Assembly (NCBI GenBank): GCA_022843745.1 | Contig: JALHNB010000001.1 | Span: 338,019-402,018, forward strand | Source of the DNA: Anaerolineae bacterium | GTDB lineage: Bacteria > Chloroflexota > Anaerolineae > Aggregatilineales > Phototrophicaceae | Direction: 5' to 3' | Length of the DNA stretch: 64,000 nucleotides | Shown: one piece after another, positions 1-8,582 of the stretch | How positions within the stretch are numbered: position 1 is the stretch's first letter | How the letters are laid out: each line of letters begins with the position of its first letter | Translations under genes and position numbers: made by a program | Notes under the pieces: generated by a model | Database searches by the model: none | The model's input: the letters and a program-made list of their open reading frames with translations, nothing else | Told to the model about the DNA's origin: nothing

Positions 1-411
1 TTTTTGCCAATCATTCACGCCATCAAATTCTGGCGCGGTCATCAGGCGACCATCCAGCCCATACGTCCAGCCGTGATATTTGCATTGCAGGCTGCGGCGG
101 TTGCCCTTCGCTAGCGCGACTGGCCCCGCGCGGTGCATACAGACGTTGAAAAACGCGCGTAGTTGACCATCCTGTCCGCGCGTGACGACCAGCGGTTCGC
201 CCGTCACTTCGCAGGTAAAAAAATCGCCGGGACGCATCACGTCCTCGCTGTGACCGACAGGCTGCCAGGTCTTCCAGAAAATTTTCTCTTTTTCGAGTTC
301 GAGAATGTGTGGGTCGGTGTACCAGCGCGAAGGCATGGTCGTCGCGCGTGAAAGGTCAGTTGAGGGGGTATAGTCGCTCAAATCTAACGGTGACTGGCCG
401 TTCTGGGTCAT
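1..411 (-). CDS. Rieske non-heme iron oxygenase, large subunit (partial)
   Basis: The open frame runs from the ATG at 411 off the left edge, giving 137 N-terminal residues; the C-terminal catalytic domain lies outside the window. The Rieske [2Fe-2S] ligands are visible as CMHRAG (Cys-x-His) and, about 18 residues on, CKYHGWTYGLDG (Cys-x2-His). This matches the start of the alpha subunit of aromatic-ring or quaternary-amine hydroxylating oxygenases, which take electrons through the Rieske centre to a mononuclear iron. The start is backed by AGGAG about 7 bases upstream. The substrate cannot be told from this part. It is transcribed in the same direction as rho, but the rho terminator separates the two. 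Confidence 0.88.
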   Translation of the reverse strand, partial: MTQNGQSPLDLSDYTPSTDLSRATTMPSRWYTDPHILELEKEKIFWKTWQPVGHSEDVMRPGDFFTCEVTGEPLVVTRGQDGQLRAFFNVCMHRAGPVALAKGNRRSLQCKYHGWTYGLDGRLMTAPEFDGVNDWQK

Positions 412-472
412 CGGTTGCTCCTTTTGGGCATATCACGATGATTTTAGCAAAGATTTGATGACAATTCAGCAA

Positions 473-522
473 AATAAAAAATTGGGGTGCAGCAGAGCAT
501 AACGCCTGCCGCACCCCAATTT
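473..522 (-). terminator. Intrinsic terminator of rho
   Basis: A 12-bp perfect stem (479-490 with 511-522; core GGGGTGC/GCACCCC) has a 20-base loop. Read on the minus strand it is followed by a run of six T. It lies 28 bases past the rho stop codon, so it should end rho transcription before the Rieske oxygenase gene. Confidence 0.85.
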
Positions 523-549
523 AGAAAGTTCAATTTGTGACCGCAGATT

Positions 550-1845
550 TTAGTGGCGGTTGTTGGAGCTGACCGGCACGTTCGAACCGGGCAGCGAGTC
601 CAGAAATTCTTCGTTGCTTTCCGATTGGCGGAAGGTATTCAGCAGTTGTTCAAATGCGCCCACCTGTCCAACATCCGAATCTTCCGAGAGGTGTCCGACC
701 ATCCGGCGCAGCGTATACACACGCTGAAGCATATCCGGCCCCAGCAGCAGTTCCTCGCGGCGTGTCGATGATTGCTCGATATCGAAGGCCGGGAAAATGC
801 GGCGCTCTTGCAGCTTGCGGCTCAAGTGCAGTTCCATATTGCCCGTACCCTTGAATTCTTCGTAAATCACATCGTCCATTTTGCTGCCCGTGTTGACGAG
901 GCAGGTCGCGACGATGGTCAGGCTGCCGCCTTCTTCGACATTACGCGCCGCGCCAAAAATGCGTTTGGGCGGGTGAATGGCCGAAGGATCAAGACCGCCG
1001 GAGAGTGTGCGTCCACTGGTGGGGACGACGAGGTTATAAGCGCGTGCCAGACGAGTGATGCTGTCGAGCAGAATGACAACATGGCGCTTGCTTTCGACCA
1101 ACCGTTTGGCACGGTTGAGCGCCATTTCGGCCACACGAACGTGATGCTGCACAGGATCGTCAAATGTCGAGGCAATCACTTCGGCATCTACCGAGCGATC
1201 CATATCCGTCACTTCTTCTGGACGTTCACCGATCAGCGCGATCATAAGGTGAACATCAGGGTAATTTTTACTGATAGCGTTGGCGACTTCCTTGAGAACG
1301 GTGGTTTTACCCGCTTTTGGCGGCGAAACGATCAAACCACGCTGCCCCTTGCCGATTGGCGCGATCAGGTTCAACAAGCGCGTCGATAAAATGCGCGGGT
1401 TGGTTTCCAGATTAAAGCGTTCTTCGGGGAAAATGGGGGTGAGGTCTTCGAAATTCGGGCGGAACTTGGCTTCTTCAGGGTTAAGGCCATTGACGGCATC
1501 CACGCGCAGCAGGCCGAAATATTTTTCCGAATCCTTTGGTGCGCGTACCTGACCAATGACCATATCGCCGGTGCGCAGATTGAAGCGCTTGATCTGAGTC
1601 TGGCTGACGTAAACGTCGTTGGGGCCAGGCAGATAATGCTCCGCGCGGAGAAAACCGATGCCATCATCGACAATTTCCAGCACACCGCCGCGTAGTTTGT
1701 GACCGCGCCGTTCGGCTTCGTCTCGCAGTAAGGCCAATATCAAATCATTTTTCTTGAGGCGGCTGTAGCCTGTGATAGTGGCGGTTTCCCGCGCTATCTG
1801 GCGCAGCTCTTCAAGGGTTTTTTCTTCGAGTTGTGAAATATCCAT
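550..1845 (-). CDS. rho: Transcription termination factor Rho
   Basis: Rho is the hexameric RNA-dependent ATPase that ends transcription. From N to C: a Rho_N helical domain ([14 protein letters not shown]), the cold-shock-like RNA-binding domain ([15 protein letters not shown]), the Walker A loop SPPKAGKTT, Walker [17 protein letters not shown], and the C-terminal R-loop region ending near [13 protein letters not shown] chose the ATG at 1845 (431 residues) because the protein then begins [14 protein letters not shown] as is usual for Rho, and GGAG lies 11 bases upstream. An in-frame ATG at 1890 would add 15 residues that do not look like Rho and has no good ribosome site. There is no large insertion between the domains. 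Monocistronic, with its own terminator. Confidence 0.97.
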   Translation of the reverse strand: MDISQLEEKTLEELRQIARETATITGYSRLKKNDLILALLRDEAERRGHKLRGGVLEIVDDGIGFLRAEHYLPGPNDVYVSQTQIKRFNLRTGDMVIGQVRAPKDSEKYFGLLRVDAVNGLNPEEAKFRPNFEDLTPIFPEERFNLETNPRILSTRLLNLIAPIGKGQRGLIVSPPKAGKTTVLKEVANAISKNYPDVHLMIALIGERPEEVTDMDRSVDAEVIASTFDDPVQHHVRVAEMALNRAKRLVESKRHVVILLDSITRLARAYNLVVPTSGRTLSGGLDPSAIHPPKRIFGAARNVEEGGSLTIVATCLVNTGSKMDDVIYEEFKGTGNMELHLSRKLQERRIFPAFDIEQSSTRREELLLGPDMLQRVYTLRRMVGHLSEDSDVGQVGAFEQLLNTFRQSESNEEFLDSLPGSNVPVSSNNRH

Positions 1846-2227
1846 AGGTAATGAAACTCCGGGGTGCAGGTTGACAGGAATATCCTGCATACCTGTGTAT
1901 GAAGGTCGTTATAGGTGTTCCAGAGATATATCATTGTTCGTGAAGTAGCAATGAACGGTTGCAAACCGATCAAAATATTCAACAATGAATGACAAATCTT
2001 GATGCTGATGTAAAAAGAAGAAGTGGCGGGTACCTGCTAACATAATCTAGTATATCATAATCACAAAATCAATGCAACGTCAAGCTAAATTTTCGCTTCA
2101 TTCATTAACTGTTTGTGATAAAAGCATTTTCCCTACGGTTGTCAGGCGTTTTTTGCCTGGATTACTCATAAAATCTCATATAGTGTTACAATAAACGTGA
2201 CCCTAAGAGTCTGGAGGCTTCAGAAAG
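1846..2227. promoter_or_regulatory. Divergent rho / GAF-gene intergenic region
   Basis: This is the longest gene-free stretch. On the minus strand a weak rho promoter candidate is TTGTGA (2066-2061), 16 bases, TATGTT (2044-2039). It would give rho a leader of about 190 bases. On the plus strand TTACTC (2162-2167), 19 bases, TACAAT (2187-2192) could drive the GAF gene, whose ribosome site GGAGG sits at 2212-2216. I see no convincing coding frame or structured RNA here. Long leaders are common on rho genes, which often regulate themselves, but nothing here proves that. Confidence 0.35.
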
Positions 2228-2845
2228 ATGGTCACCAACACGACTGCTGTCTTACAACGTGAGAACGCTCGTTTGCAGGATGAAAATCATGCGCTGCAAA
2301 AAGAACTGCGCGAACTGCGCGAATTTGTTGAGATTTTAAACACCCTGGCGGTCAGCGCACAGGGGATCACCAGTAATGAAGCGCTGCTGCCACTCTTGAA
2401 AGATGTTTTCACGCGCTCACTGAACCTGCTTAACGCGCCAGATGGATCGCTCCTGCTGCTCGATGACGAAACCCACGAGTTGAAATTTATACTGGCACAG
2501 GGGGCGATTGCTGAAGGATTGCTGGGCTATCGTATTCCGGCGGACGAGGGTGTCGCTGGATGGGTGATTCAAAATGCCAAGCCTGCGCTGGTGCGTGATG
2601 TGCGCCGCGACTGGCGCTTTTCCAACACCATTGATGATGCCTTCAAATTCCGCACACAATCGCTTGCCGCCGCACCTTTGATCGGCAATGGCCGCGTTTT
2701 AGGCGTATTAGAAGCCTTAAACCAGCCCGTTGATGAGCCATTTTCCGAAATGGATTTGACGCTGCTGGCGTTGGCCTGTCGCTTTGCCGGGGAAGTGCTG
2801 GCGAATATTGAGCGTGCCGCGCCCGAAACCGAAACGAATCAATAG
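2228..2845 (+). CDS. GAF domain protein with N-terminal coiled coil
   Basis: 205 residues. The first 40 or so form a leucine-heptad coiled coil (LQRENARLQDENHALQKEL). A single GAF domain follows (about 45-195), with the usual LLLLDDE strand, the IPADEGVAGWVIQ loop and APLIGNGRVLGVLEALN. GAF domains bind small ligands, nucleotides or chromophores. No output domain (kinase, cyclase, EAL) is attached, so it probably acts by dimerising and by binding a partner. No Cys suits a bilin chromophore. It is soluble and has no signal peptide. GGAGG lies 11 bases before the ATG. Confidence 0.85.
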   Translation: MVTNTTAVLQRENARLQDENHALQKELRELREFVEILNTLAVSAQGITSNEALLPLLKDVFTRSLNLLNAPDGSLLLLDDETHELKFILAQGAIAEGLLGYRIPADEGVAGWVIQNAKPALVRDVRRDWRFSNTIDDAFKFRTQSLAAAPLIGNGRVLGVLEALNQPVDEPFSEMDLTLLALACRFAGEVLANIERAAPETETNQ

Positions 2846-2876
2846 TTCACCTTAACCAAATAACAAGCCTTCAGAC

Positions 2877-2903
2877 TTGCGACTCGCGAGACAGGTGTAT
2901 AAT
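2877..2903 (+). promoter_or_regulatory. Putative sigma-70 promoter
   Basis: A perfect TATAAT (-10) at 2898-2903 is preceded by TTGCGA at 2877-2882. The spacer is 15 bases, shorter than ideal. It lies just after the GAF gene and 42 bases before the exported repeat protein, and probably drives that gene together with the epimerase gene. Confidence 0.5.
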
Positions 2904-2944
2904 TCCTACGTGTACCCATAACATATAGTAGGAGTTTTTGTGTC

Positions 2945-3877
2945 GTGAAGCGACTGATAATGACGATCATCATCGGGCTGGTATTGATTACCCCCGCTTT
3001 TGCCCAGGAAGAAGCAACACCCGAACCTGAGCCGGGACAAGAAGTAGCAATACCCGAACCAAACCAGGCATTAAACAGCCCCATTTCCAGTGATGCGCTG
3101 CCGATCCTGATTAACGCGCGTACCGATCTGGAAATACTGGTCACAAGTCAGCTTGGGAGCGAGCGTCCGGTGGGTTGGAGTGGCAGCCTGGACATCACCA
3201 ACCCTCAACTTGCGCTGCTTATCCGTCTTGATCTGGAAGTTTTAGCGGCGCGTCTGCTCAGTGCCGATCAGCGCCCGGTGGGTTGGTTCGGCGCGGTTTC
3301 CAGCACCCCCAACGCCATCGCCCGCGACATTCGGCATGATCTGGAACTCCTCGCCGATCAGGTCGTTCAGCAGGGTGTGCGGCCTCCCGGTTGGGCTGGT
3401 GATAGCCCCATCATGCGCTGTGATCGCTCGACCCAAAATCTCGTTCAGCTTCTAAGGATCACGGCACAATTTGTCGTCACCGCTGACCCCAGTAACCTGG
3501 ATTATTGCCAACAGGTGATGATACAAGCCAGCCAATTTACTGAGGCGCAGATTTTGAATCCTTCCGCTGGAACTGTTTCAGTAATCAGTGGAGATGCTCC
3601 GGCGGGCAGCATCACTGCTAATGGGGGCTTCACCATCGCGTTTTTAGATCGTAATGCTCGTCAATCTGTTGGGGTTGTGCCTGTAGGCGAAGCGCTTGTG
3701 CCTGTTGCCCGAAGCTATGCCCAGTTTTCAAATATGCTGCTGGTGCGTGGCGCTAATTTCGAAGTATTTGTCGATTACACGACCACAACTCTGACACAGG
3801 AACAGTTTCAAGCGTTAGGTGATGTGAATTCGCTCACGCCTACCACTGCCTGCAACGCTGATTGGTGCAAGGTCTAG
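2945..3877 (+). CDS. Exported protein with three RPxGW-type repeats
   Basis: 310 residues from a GTG start with AGGAG at 2930-2934. A Sec signal peptide (about 1-20, cleavage near FAQE) is followed by a Glu/Pro-rich linker (EEATPEPEPGQE). Then come three imperfect repeats of roughly 45 residues, each with a D-L-E-x-L helix followed by RPVGWSG, RPVGWFG or RPPGWAG. The C-terminal half (about 165-310) has four Cys but no motif I recognise. It is secreted or wall-associated. The stop is one base from the start of the epimerase gene, so the two are translated together; the functional link is unknown. Confidence 0.75.
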   Translation: MKRLIMTIIIGLVLITPAFAQEEATPEPEPGQEVAIPEPNQALNSPISSDALPILINARTDLEILVTSQLGSERPVGWSGSLDITNPQLALLIRLDLEVLAARLLSADQRPVGWFGAVSSTPNAIARDIRHDLELLADQVVQQGVRPPGWAGDSPIMRCDRSTQNLVQLLRITAQFVVTADPSNLDYCQQVMIQASQFTEAQILNPSAGTVSVISGDAPAGSITANGGFTIAFLDRNARQSVGVVPVGEALVPVARSYAQFSNMLLVRGANFEVFVDYTTTTLTQEQFQALGDVNSLTPTTACNADWCKV

Positions 3878-3878
3878 A

Positions 3879-4925
3879 ATGTCTGATAAACAATCGTACC
3901 TGATTACTGGCGGCGCGGGATTTCTGGGCATTAACCTTGCGCGTTATTTATTGGCGCGGGGTCATGCGGTTACTTCAATTGATATTGCGGATTTCGATTA
4001 CCCTGAACGTGGACAGATTACCGAAATTCGTGGTGATATTCGTGACCGCGCCAAAGTGGACGAGGTCATGCAGGGCATCGACATTGTCATCCACACGGCG
4101 GCGGCGCTTCCACTCTATTCCAAAGAGGATATTTTCTCTACGGATATTGACGGTTCGCGCAACATGATCGACTCCGCTTACCAGCATGGCGTTAAGCGCT
4201 TCATTCATGTGTCGTCAACGGCGGTCTATGGCATCCCCGATCATCATCCGCTGCTGGAAGATGACAAGCTCGATGGTGTTGGGCCATACGGTCAGGCCAA
4301 AATTCTTGCCGAAGAAGTCTGCCTGGAATATCGCAAAAAAGGCATGTGCGTACCAGTCATTCGCCCCAAGTCGTTCATCGGGCCGGAACGTTTGGGCGTG
4401 TTCGCGCTGTTTTATGATTGGGCGAAAGATGGCAAAGGCTTCCCGATGATCGGAAACGGTAAAAATCGCTATCAACTGCTCGACGTAGAAGACCTGTGTG
4501 CGGCGATTTACCTGAGTGCCACGATTGACCCGAAAATCGCCAGCGATACCTTCAATATCGGCGCGAAAGAATACACGACGATGAAAGAGGATTATCAGGC
4601 CGTGCTGGATTACGCCGGGTTCGGCAAAAAAATCAGCACATTCCCGGCTGCACCGATGATCTGGACGCTGCGGGTGCTGGAAGCGCTCAATCTTTCACCG
4701 CTTTACAAGTGGGTGTATGAGACGGCGAGCAAGGATTCATTTGTGTCGATTGAGAAGGCCGAGCGATTGTTGGGTTATAAGCCGCGTTATTCCAACAAGG
4801 ACGCGCTGATCCGCAATTACAAATGGTACATTGATAATCTGCACCAGTTTGAGAATAAATCAGGTGTATCGCATCGTGTTCCCTGGAGTCAGGGCGTTCT
4901 GAAAATCGCGAAGGTGTTTTTCTAG
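3879..4925 (+). CDS. NAD-dependent epimerase/dehydratase (extended SDR)
   Basis: 348 residues. The N-terminal Rossmann fold shows the extended-SDR signature TGGAGFLGINLARYL (Gly-x2-Gly-x2-Gly). The catalytic Ser region is HVSSTAVYG and the Tyr-x3-Lys pair is in YGQAK. Such enzymes oxidise, epimerise or dehydrate nucleotide sugars or sterol-like alcohols using NAD(P). The sugar-binding C-terminal part includes PKSFIGPERLGVF and a late hydrophobic helix. This resembles the 3-beta-hydroxysteroid dehydrogenase/UDP-sugar epimerase grade, and the substrate cannot be named. It starts one base after the previous stop, so it is co-translated with the exported repeat protein. Confidence 0.85.
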   Translation: MSDKQSYLITGGAGFLGINLARYLLARGHAVTSIDIADFDYPERGQITEIRGDIRDRAKVDEVMQGIDIVIHTAAALPLYSKEDIFSTDIDGSRNMIDSAYQHGVKRFIHVSSTAVYGIPDHHPLLEDDKLDGVGPYGQAKILAEEVCLEYRKKGMCVPVIRPKSFIGPERLGVFALFYDWAKDGKGFPMIGNGKNRYQLLDVEDLCAAIYLSATIDPKIASDTFNIGAKEYTTMKEDYQAVLDYAGFGKKISTFPAAPMIWTLRVLEALNLSPLYKWVYETASKDSFVSIEKAERLLGYKPRYSNKDALIRNYKWYIDNLHQFENKSGVSHRVPWSQGVLKIAKVFF

Positions 4926-4937
4926 AGGATAATCTGT

Positions 4938-4970
4938 ATCGGGGACGGCATTTTGCAGCCCGTCCCCGAT
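4938..4970. terminator. Bidirectional hairpin between convergent genes
   Basis: A perfect 11-bp stem (4938-4948 with 4960-4970, ATCGGGGACGG and its complement) has an 11-base loop. It sits between the epimerase gene and the convergent YtxH-like gene. There is no strong T-run on either side, so it may block read-through by stem strength or with Rho. Confidence 0.65.
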
Positions 4971-4982
4971 ATTTGCGAAAGT

Positions 4983-5237
4983 TTACTGGCGGATGTCTTT
5001 CAGACGTTCTTCAGCCTGCTTGCCGAGGCGAGTAACTTCTTTTTCGACAGAGTTGAAGCGATCTTCAAGCGTCCCTGCTAGTTCTTTCCGCATTTTGTCG
5101 CCACTCTTCGGCGCAAACAGCAGCGCTAAGACACCACCTAAGCCAATGCCAATGGCAAGAAACAAAAAGACTGCCATTGTTTTCTCGCGGCTGGCCTGCA
5201 TTTCAGCTTCACGGCTGTAGTAAATTCGATCATTCAT
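4983..5237 (-). CDS. YtxH-like small membrane protein
   Basis: 84 residues from the ATG at 5237, which has AGGGG 8 bases upstream; the open frame continues further upstream without protein-like sequence. One transmembrane helix (FLFLAIGIGLGGVLALL) ends in the family-typical LFAPKSG motif. An amphipathic coiled-coil tail (about 45-84) follows. YtxH-family proteins are general-stress proteins anchored in the membrane with a cytoplasmic helical tail; their biochemical role is not known. Monocistronic. Confidence 0.82.
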   Translation of the reverse strand: MNDRIYYSREAEMQASREKTMAVFLFLAIGIGLGGVLALLFAPKSGDKMRKELAGTLEDRFNSVEKEVTRLGKQAEERLKDIRQ

Positions 5238-5316
5238 GGTAATTCCCCTTCCACATTTTCGTTTAAAGGCAATGTTCGCGGTCATCGCAGAACATTCATA
5301 TCTGCTTGAAACTTCT

Positions 5317-5345
5317 ATTGTAATCATATGCCCAATGTATAAGAA
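5317..5345 (-). promoter_or_regulatory. Putative promoter of the YtxH-like gene
   Basis: On the minus strand TTCTTA (5345-5340) and TACAAT (5322-5317) are 17 bases apart, about 80 bases before the chosen ATG at 5237. Confidence 0.4.
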
Positions 5346-5482
5346 CAGCATGAGAACGGCATCAATTAGCATGAAAAATGGGCCAGGTGGGGGAGATGCG
5401 GTAGGCGGGGTGGGCTAAAATTCTAAAATGACTGACATCAATAAGCAAAGAATTTGGGAAGATGTATGCTATTTTCAGGCTT

Positions 5483-6169
5483 TCAGCCATCAGTTTTTTG
5501 TTTGTTGAGTCTTCCGTAAGCGCGAATTTTTAGTCCGCGCATAAAATGCTCAATTTGGAAATATTTATCGAATTCAATACGCTCGGCATCGGTTAAAGTC
5601 TGATTGCGATTTCTGTCCAAAAGGTAACTCATGCGTTTCTCAAGCACATCTGAGAGATGGAAAGTAGTGATTTGCTCAAGGGTTGGTCGTGATAGCAGAA
5701 AACTATAGATTTCATCTTCTATTGAAACGCCATATTCGACAGATAAGAGAGTTTCCTTTTGGGTTCGCAGATGGGCATCAATCAGTTCAACCAACCGTTT
5801 CATTCTGGCTTCATGGTTGGCGCGAACGTCAATCATCTGCGTCCCAATAAGCACCTTTGGTATAGCGCTCCATTCGTCGCCACGCGCGATAACTGGGAAA
5901 ATCCGCAAGCTAATTTTTTGCGCGAATCCGATCTGAGAATGTATTGAATCTGTCTGGTTAGCTTCTGGCGATAATATCACCATCCTGCACCCTGCACTCG
6001 TCAACGCATCCTCAATCGCTTTATCCCACAGCGGTGTTCCCGGCTCGATGCCCTCATCTGTCTACACCGTCAGCCCTTCGGTGCGCAGATCATCGCGCAC
6101 ACGCTGCATGATTTCAGCATCTTTGTGACTGTAGCTCAAGAAGACATGATGTTTAGGATCACTCGGCAC
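5483..6169 (-). pseudogene. TIR-domain protein interrupted by an in-frame stop
   Basis: Reading from a GTG at 6169, the frame gives a clear TIR domain start (HHVFLSYSHKDAEIMQRV, then LRTEGLTV). It then meets TAG at 6064-6062, exactly where the family normally has Trp (GLTVWTDEG). The same frame continues without a break (TDEGIEPGTPLWDKAIEDAL, MVILSPEA, IFPVIARGDEW) for a total of 229 codons. A single G-to-A change of TGG explains the break, so the call is a nonsense mutation or a base error, with no frame change. After the TIR domain comes about 100 residues of helical, unrecognised sequence. The start is 15 bases after the LURP-one gene stop, so the two formed one operon. Confidence 0.8.
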
Positions 6170-6184
6170 GGTAACGTTTGTTCT

Positions 6185-6799
6185 CTACCCGCGCCGACGC
6201 TGAAATTGGATCATCAGCAGAATCGCCAGTAGGAGAGAGGTTTCCTCCTGCGCGGTCATCTCAGCTTCCTGCGTCAGCGTGAACACGCTCTCAAAAAAGG
6301 CGGGCTGCTTCGTCAATTTCATGACTGGGGTGCTGGTATCTTCCTCATTGCCGCCTCGATAAGCGGTATACGATGGGTTGAGGAAATACCCGGTAAACAA
6401 GCCCAGCACTGGCACTTCGCTCAAAAGGGCATCGCCGATTTTGACCCAGGGATTATCCTCTTTAACGTGATAAAGAGGGCTGCCGTTTGTGCCATAAATG
6501 ACATAGGTCGAGCGCCAGATGGAGCGCAGGGCTTTCGGCTGGACATAGCCGAGAGATTGATTATTGGTCGCATCCGTAAAGTTGTATTTGGCCGAAATAT
6601 CCAGAATTTTATCCGCGCCAATGCGGTAGATTTCGCGGCTTTTGCTTTCATCCGCGTAGATGCGAATATCTTCTTTAAGCTTAAACGTTTTCTGGTGGAC
6701 AAAGGCAATCTGCTGCCCGCTGCTATCGGTGACGATAATGCGCGGCGCGAGGGCAATGAGCTTGAAGCGCAATTCAAGCGGATATTTGTAAATGCTCAT
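6185..6799 (-). CDS. LURP-one-related / tubby-like C-terminal protein
   Basis: 204 residues. The pattern of short beta strands matches the LURP-one-related family: YKYPLELRFKLIALAPRIIVTDSSG, then QIAFVHQKTFKLKEDIRIYADES, then the IGADKILDISAKYNF repeat. The family has a tubby/phospholipid-scramblase-like beta barrel around one helix and often binds membranes. The helix region here is FFESVFTLTQEAEM. The role in bacteria is unknown. AGGAG lies 9 bases before the ATG. Directly downstream in the same operon is the broken TIR gene, so the two may have worked together. Confidence 0.75.
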   Translation of the reverse strand: MSIYKYPLELRFKLIALAPRIIVTDSSGQQIAFVHQKTFKLKEDIRIYADESKSREIYRIGADKILDISAKYNFTDATNNQSLGYVQPKALRSIWRSTYVIYGTNGSPLYHVKEDNPWVKIGDALLSEVPVLGLFTGYFLNPSYTAYRGGNEEDTSTPVMKLTKQPAFFESVFTLTQEAEMTAQEETSLLLAILLMIQFQRRRG

Positions 6800-6846
6800 A
6801 GGGTTTTGCTCCTGTTAAAAATGCCATCTGAAGTCTAACCATTTAA

Positions 6847-6876
6847 TTGGCACGGGAGTTGATTACTCGATAAGAT
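6847..6876 (+). promoter_or_regulatory. Putative promoter of the lutB-like gene
   Basis: TTGGCA (6847-6852) and TAAGAT (6871-6876) are 18 bases apart, leaving a leader of about 80 bases before the ATG at 6960. Confidence 0.35.
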
Positions 6877-6959
6877 TATAACAGGAAACGTACCTGACTA
6901 AGCATTGACTAAAAGCGAATGGCTACAAGCTAACAGCTTCTTTTAAAGGATTTAGCGTT

Positions 6960-8384
6960 ATGGAACTCACCGCCAACGAATTTTTACGCTCCTCGATTAT
7001 TGCGCTGGAGGACATCCAGCTTCAAACCGCGCTGACCCGCAGCACGAATAACGCCAATCACGGACGCTTGGTGGCGATGGCGGATACCAGCGATGCCAAC
7101 GCGCTCCGCCAGCAGGCACGCGGGGCAAAACTCCGTGCGCTATCTGAACTGCCGGATTTGCTCGAAAAAATGGAGCGCAATGTCACCGCGCGTGGCGGGC
7201 ATGTGCTGTGGGCTACCGATGCCGACGAAGCCAACAAACATGTGATCGACATCTGCCGCAAGCATAATCTCAAGCGCGGTGTCAAAAGCAAGAGCATGGT
7301 CACAGAAGAAATCAATATGGTGCCAACGCTTAAGGATGCCGGGATCGACATGCTCGAAACTGACCTGGGCGAATATATCGTCCAGATCGACGAAAGCCAT
7401 CCCAGCCACATCGTCATGCCAGTCATGCACATGACGAAGGAAAAAATCCACGACCTGTTTGTCGAAAAAGTCGGAATGCCGGATCGTGAAGGCCCAGTAG
7501 ACCCGACCTATATCACCAGTTTCGCCCGTAAGCACCTGCGTCAAAAATATTTAGAGGCCGATTTTGGCATGAGTGGCGGCAATTTTTTGATCGCTGAAAC
7601 CGGGACTGTCGTCATTGTCACCAATGAGGGCAATGGACGGCTCTCAACGGGGCTGCCTCCGGTGCATATCGCCGTTGTCGGCATCGAAAAAATTGTGCCA
7701 ACCTGGGAAGATTTCGCGACGCTGGTACAGCTTTTGCCGCGCAGCGCCACCGGACAGCGTATGACTGTTTATGTCAATATGTTCAATGGCCCGGCCCAAT
7801 CTGTTGATGGCGATGGCCCGGAACATTTTTATCTGGTTCTGGTCGATAACGGACGCAGCGACATTTACGCTAGTGAATATACCGAAGCGCTGGCTTGCAT
7901 CCGCTGCGGGGCGTGTCTCAATACCTGTCCGGTGTATCAGAATGTCGGCGGACACAGCTATGGTTGGGTGTATCCAGGCCCCATCGGCGCGATTATCACA
8001 CCGCTGCTGAAGGGTAAAGAAAACGCTTCACCGCTGCCTTTTGCCAGCAGTTTGTGCGGTGCATGTAAATCCGCCTGTCCGGTAGACATCAATATTCCCG
8101 ATATGCTGCTTTCGCTGCGCCATGATTTACAACAGGAACAGGACGCAATCTGGCGAGTCGGTATGAAAGCCTGGTCATTTGGTTTCCAGCACCCGCTGCT
8201 GTACGAAATTGGCGATAAGGTCGCCAGCACAGCCACCCGCGCACTGACGGAAATGACAGGCAAAGACCACATCGACATGCTGCCACCGCCGCTTGATGGC
8301 TGGACAAATGTCCGCGATTTTCCGCCGTTTGCCGAAAAATCCTTCCGCGATTGGTGGCGCGAGAATAAGCGCAACTCAGAATAA
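6960..8384 (+). CDS. lutB: LutB/LldF-type Fe-S oxidoreductase subunit
   Basis: 474 residues, normal length for LutB. The N-terminal two thirds form a LUD domain (GGHVLWATDADEAN, GVKSKSMVTEEI, TGTVVIVTNEGNGR). Two 4Fe-4S clusters follow, bound by CIRCGACLNTCP and CGACKSACP, and the short C-terminal tail fits the family. In the LutABC complex this subunit passes electrons from L-lactate oxidation in the cytoplasm. Neither LutA (CCG domains) nor LutC (LUD only) is next to it here, so it may work with partners encoded elsewhere or oxidise another 2-hydroxy acid. AAAGGA precedes the ATG. I see no gene in the 198 bases after it. Confidence 0.88.
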   Translation: MELTANEFLRSSIIALEDIQLQTALTRSTNNANHGRLVAMADTSDANALRQQARGAKLRALSELPDLLEKMERNVTARGGHVLWATDADEANKHVIDICRKHNLKRGVKSKSMVTEEINMVPTLKDAGIDMLETDLGEYIVQIDESHPSHIVMPVMHMTKEKIHDLFVEKVGMPDREGPVDPTYITSFARKHLRQKYLEADFGMSGGNFLIAETGTVVIVTNEGNGRLSTGLPPVHIAVVGIEKIVPTWEDFATLVQLLPRSATGQRMTVYVNMFNGPAQSVDGDGPEHFYLVLVDNGRSDIYASEYTEALACIRCGACLNTCPVYQNVGGHSYGWVYPGPIGAIITPLLKGKENASPLPFASSLCGACKSACPVDINIPDMLLSLRHDLQQEQDAIWRVGMKAWSFGFQHPLLYEIGDKVASTATRALTEMTGKDHIDMLPPPLDGWTNVRDFPPFAEKSFRDWWRENKRNSE

Positions 8385-8582
8385 AACCGATCAAGACAAT
8401 ATATCTGGAAGCTGCACCGCTGCGGGTGGCACATGCTTCGGATACGATACTAAAAAGCCTCGACCCGGACAATTAAAGTCGTTGAAGTACGCTAGATTGG
8501 GATTTGGTGAGTGGGGATTGTTTAACCAACAACGCTCGGTTAAAGTATGATTTACAAAGATTAAATAAGGAGCGCTCGCCCG

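Noticed and set aside
772-1389. 205-codon plus-strand open frame inside rho
   Set aside because: Antisense to the rho catalytic core, no protein-like features.
8385-8582. Remnant lutC gene after lutB
   Set aside because: I read all frames and found no LUD-like segment; only a possible promoter for the next gene.
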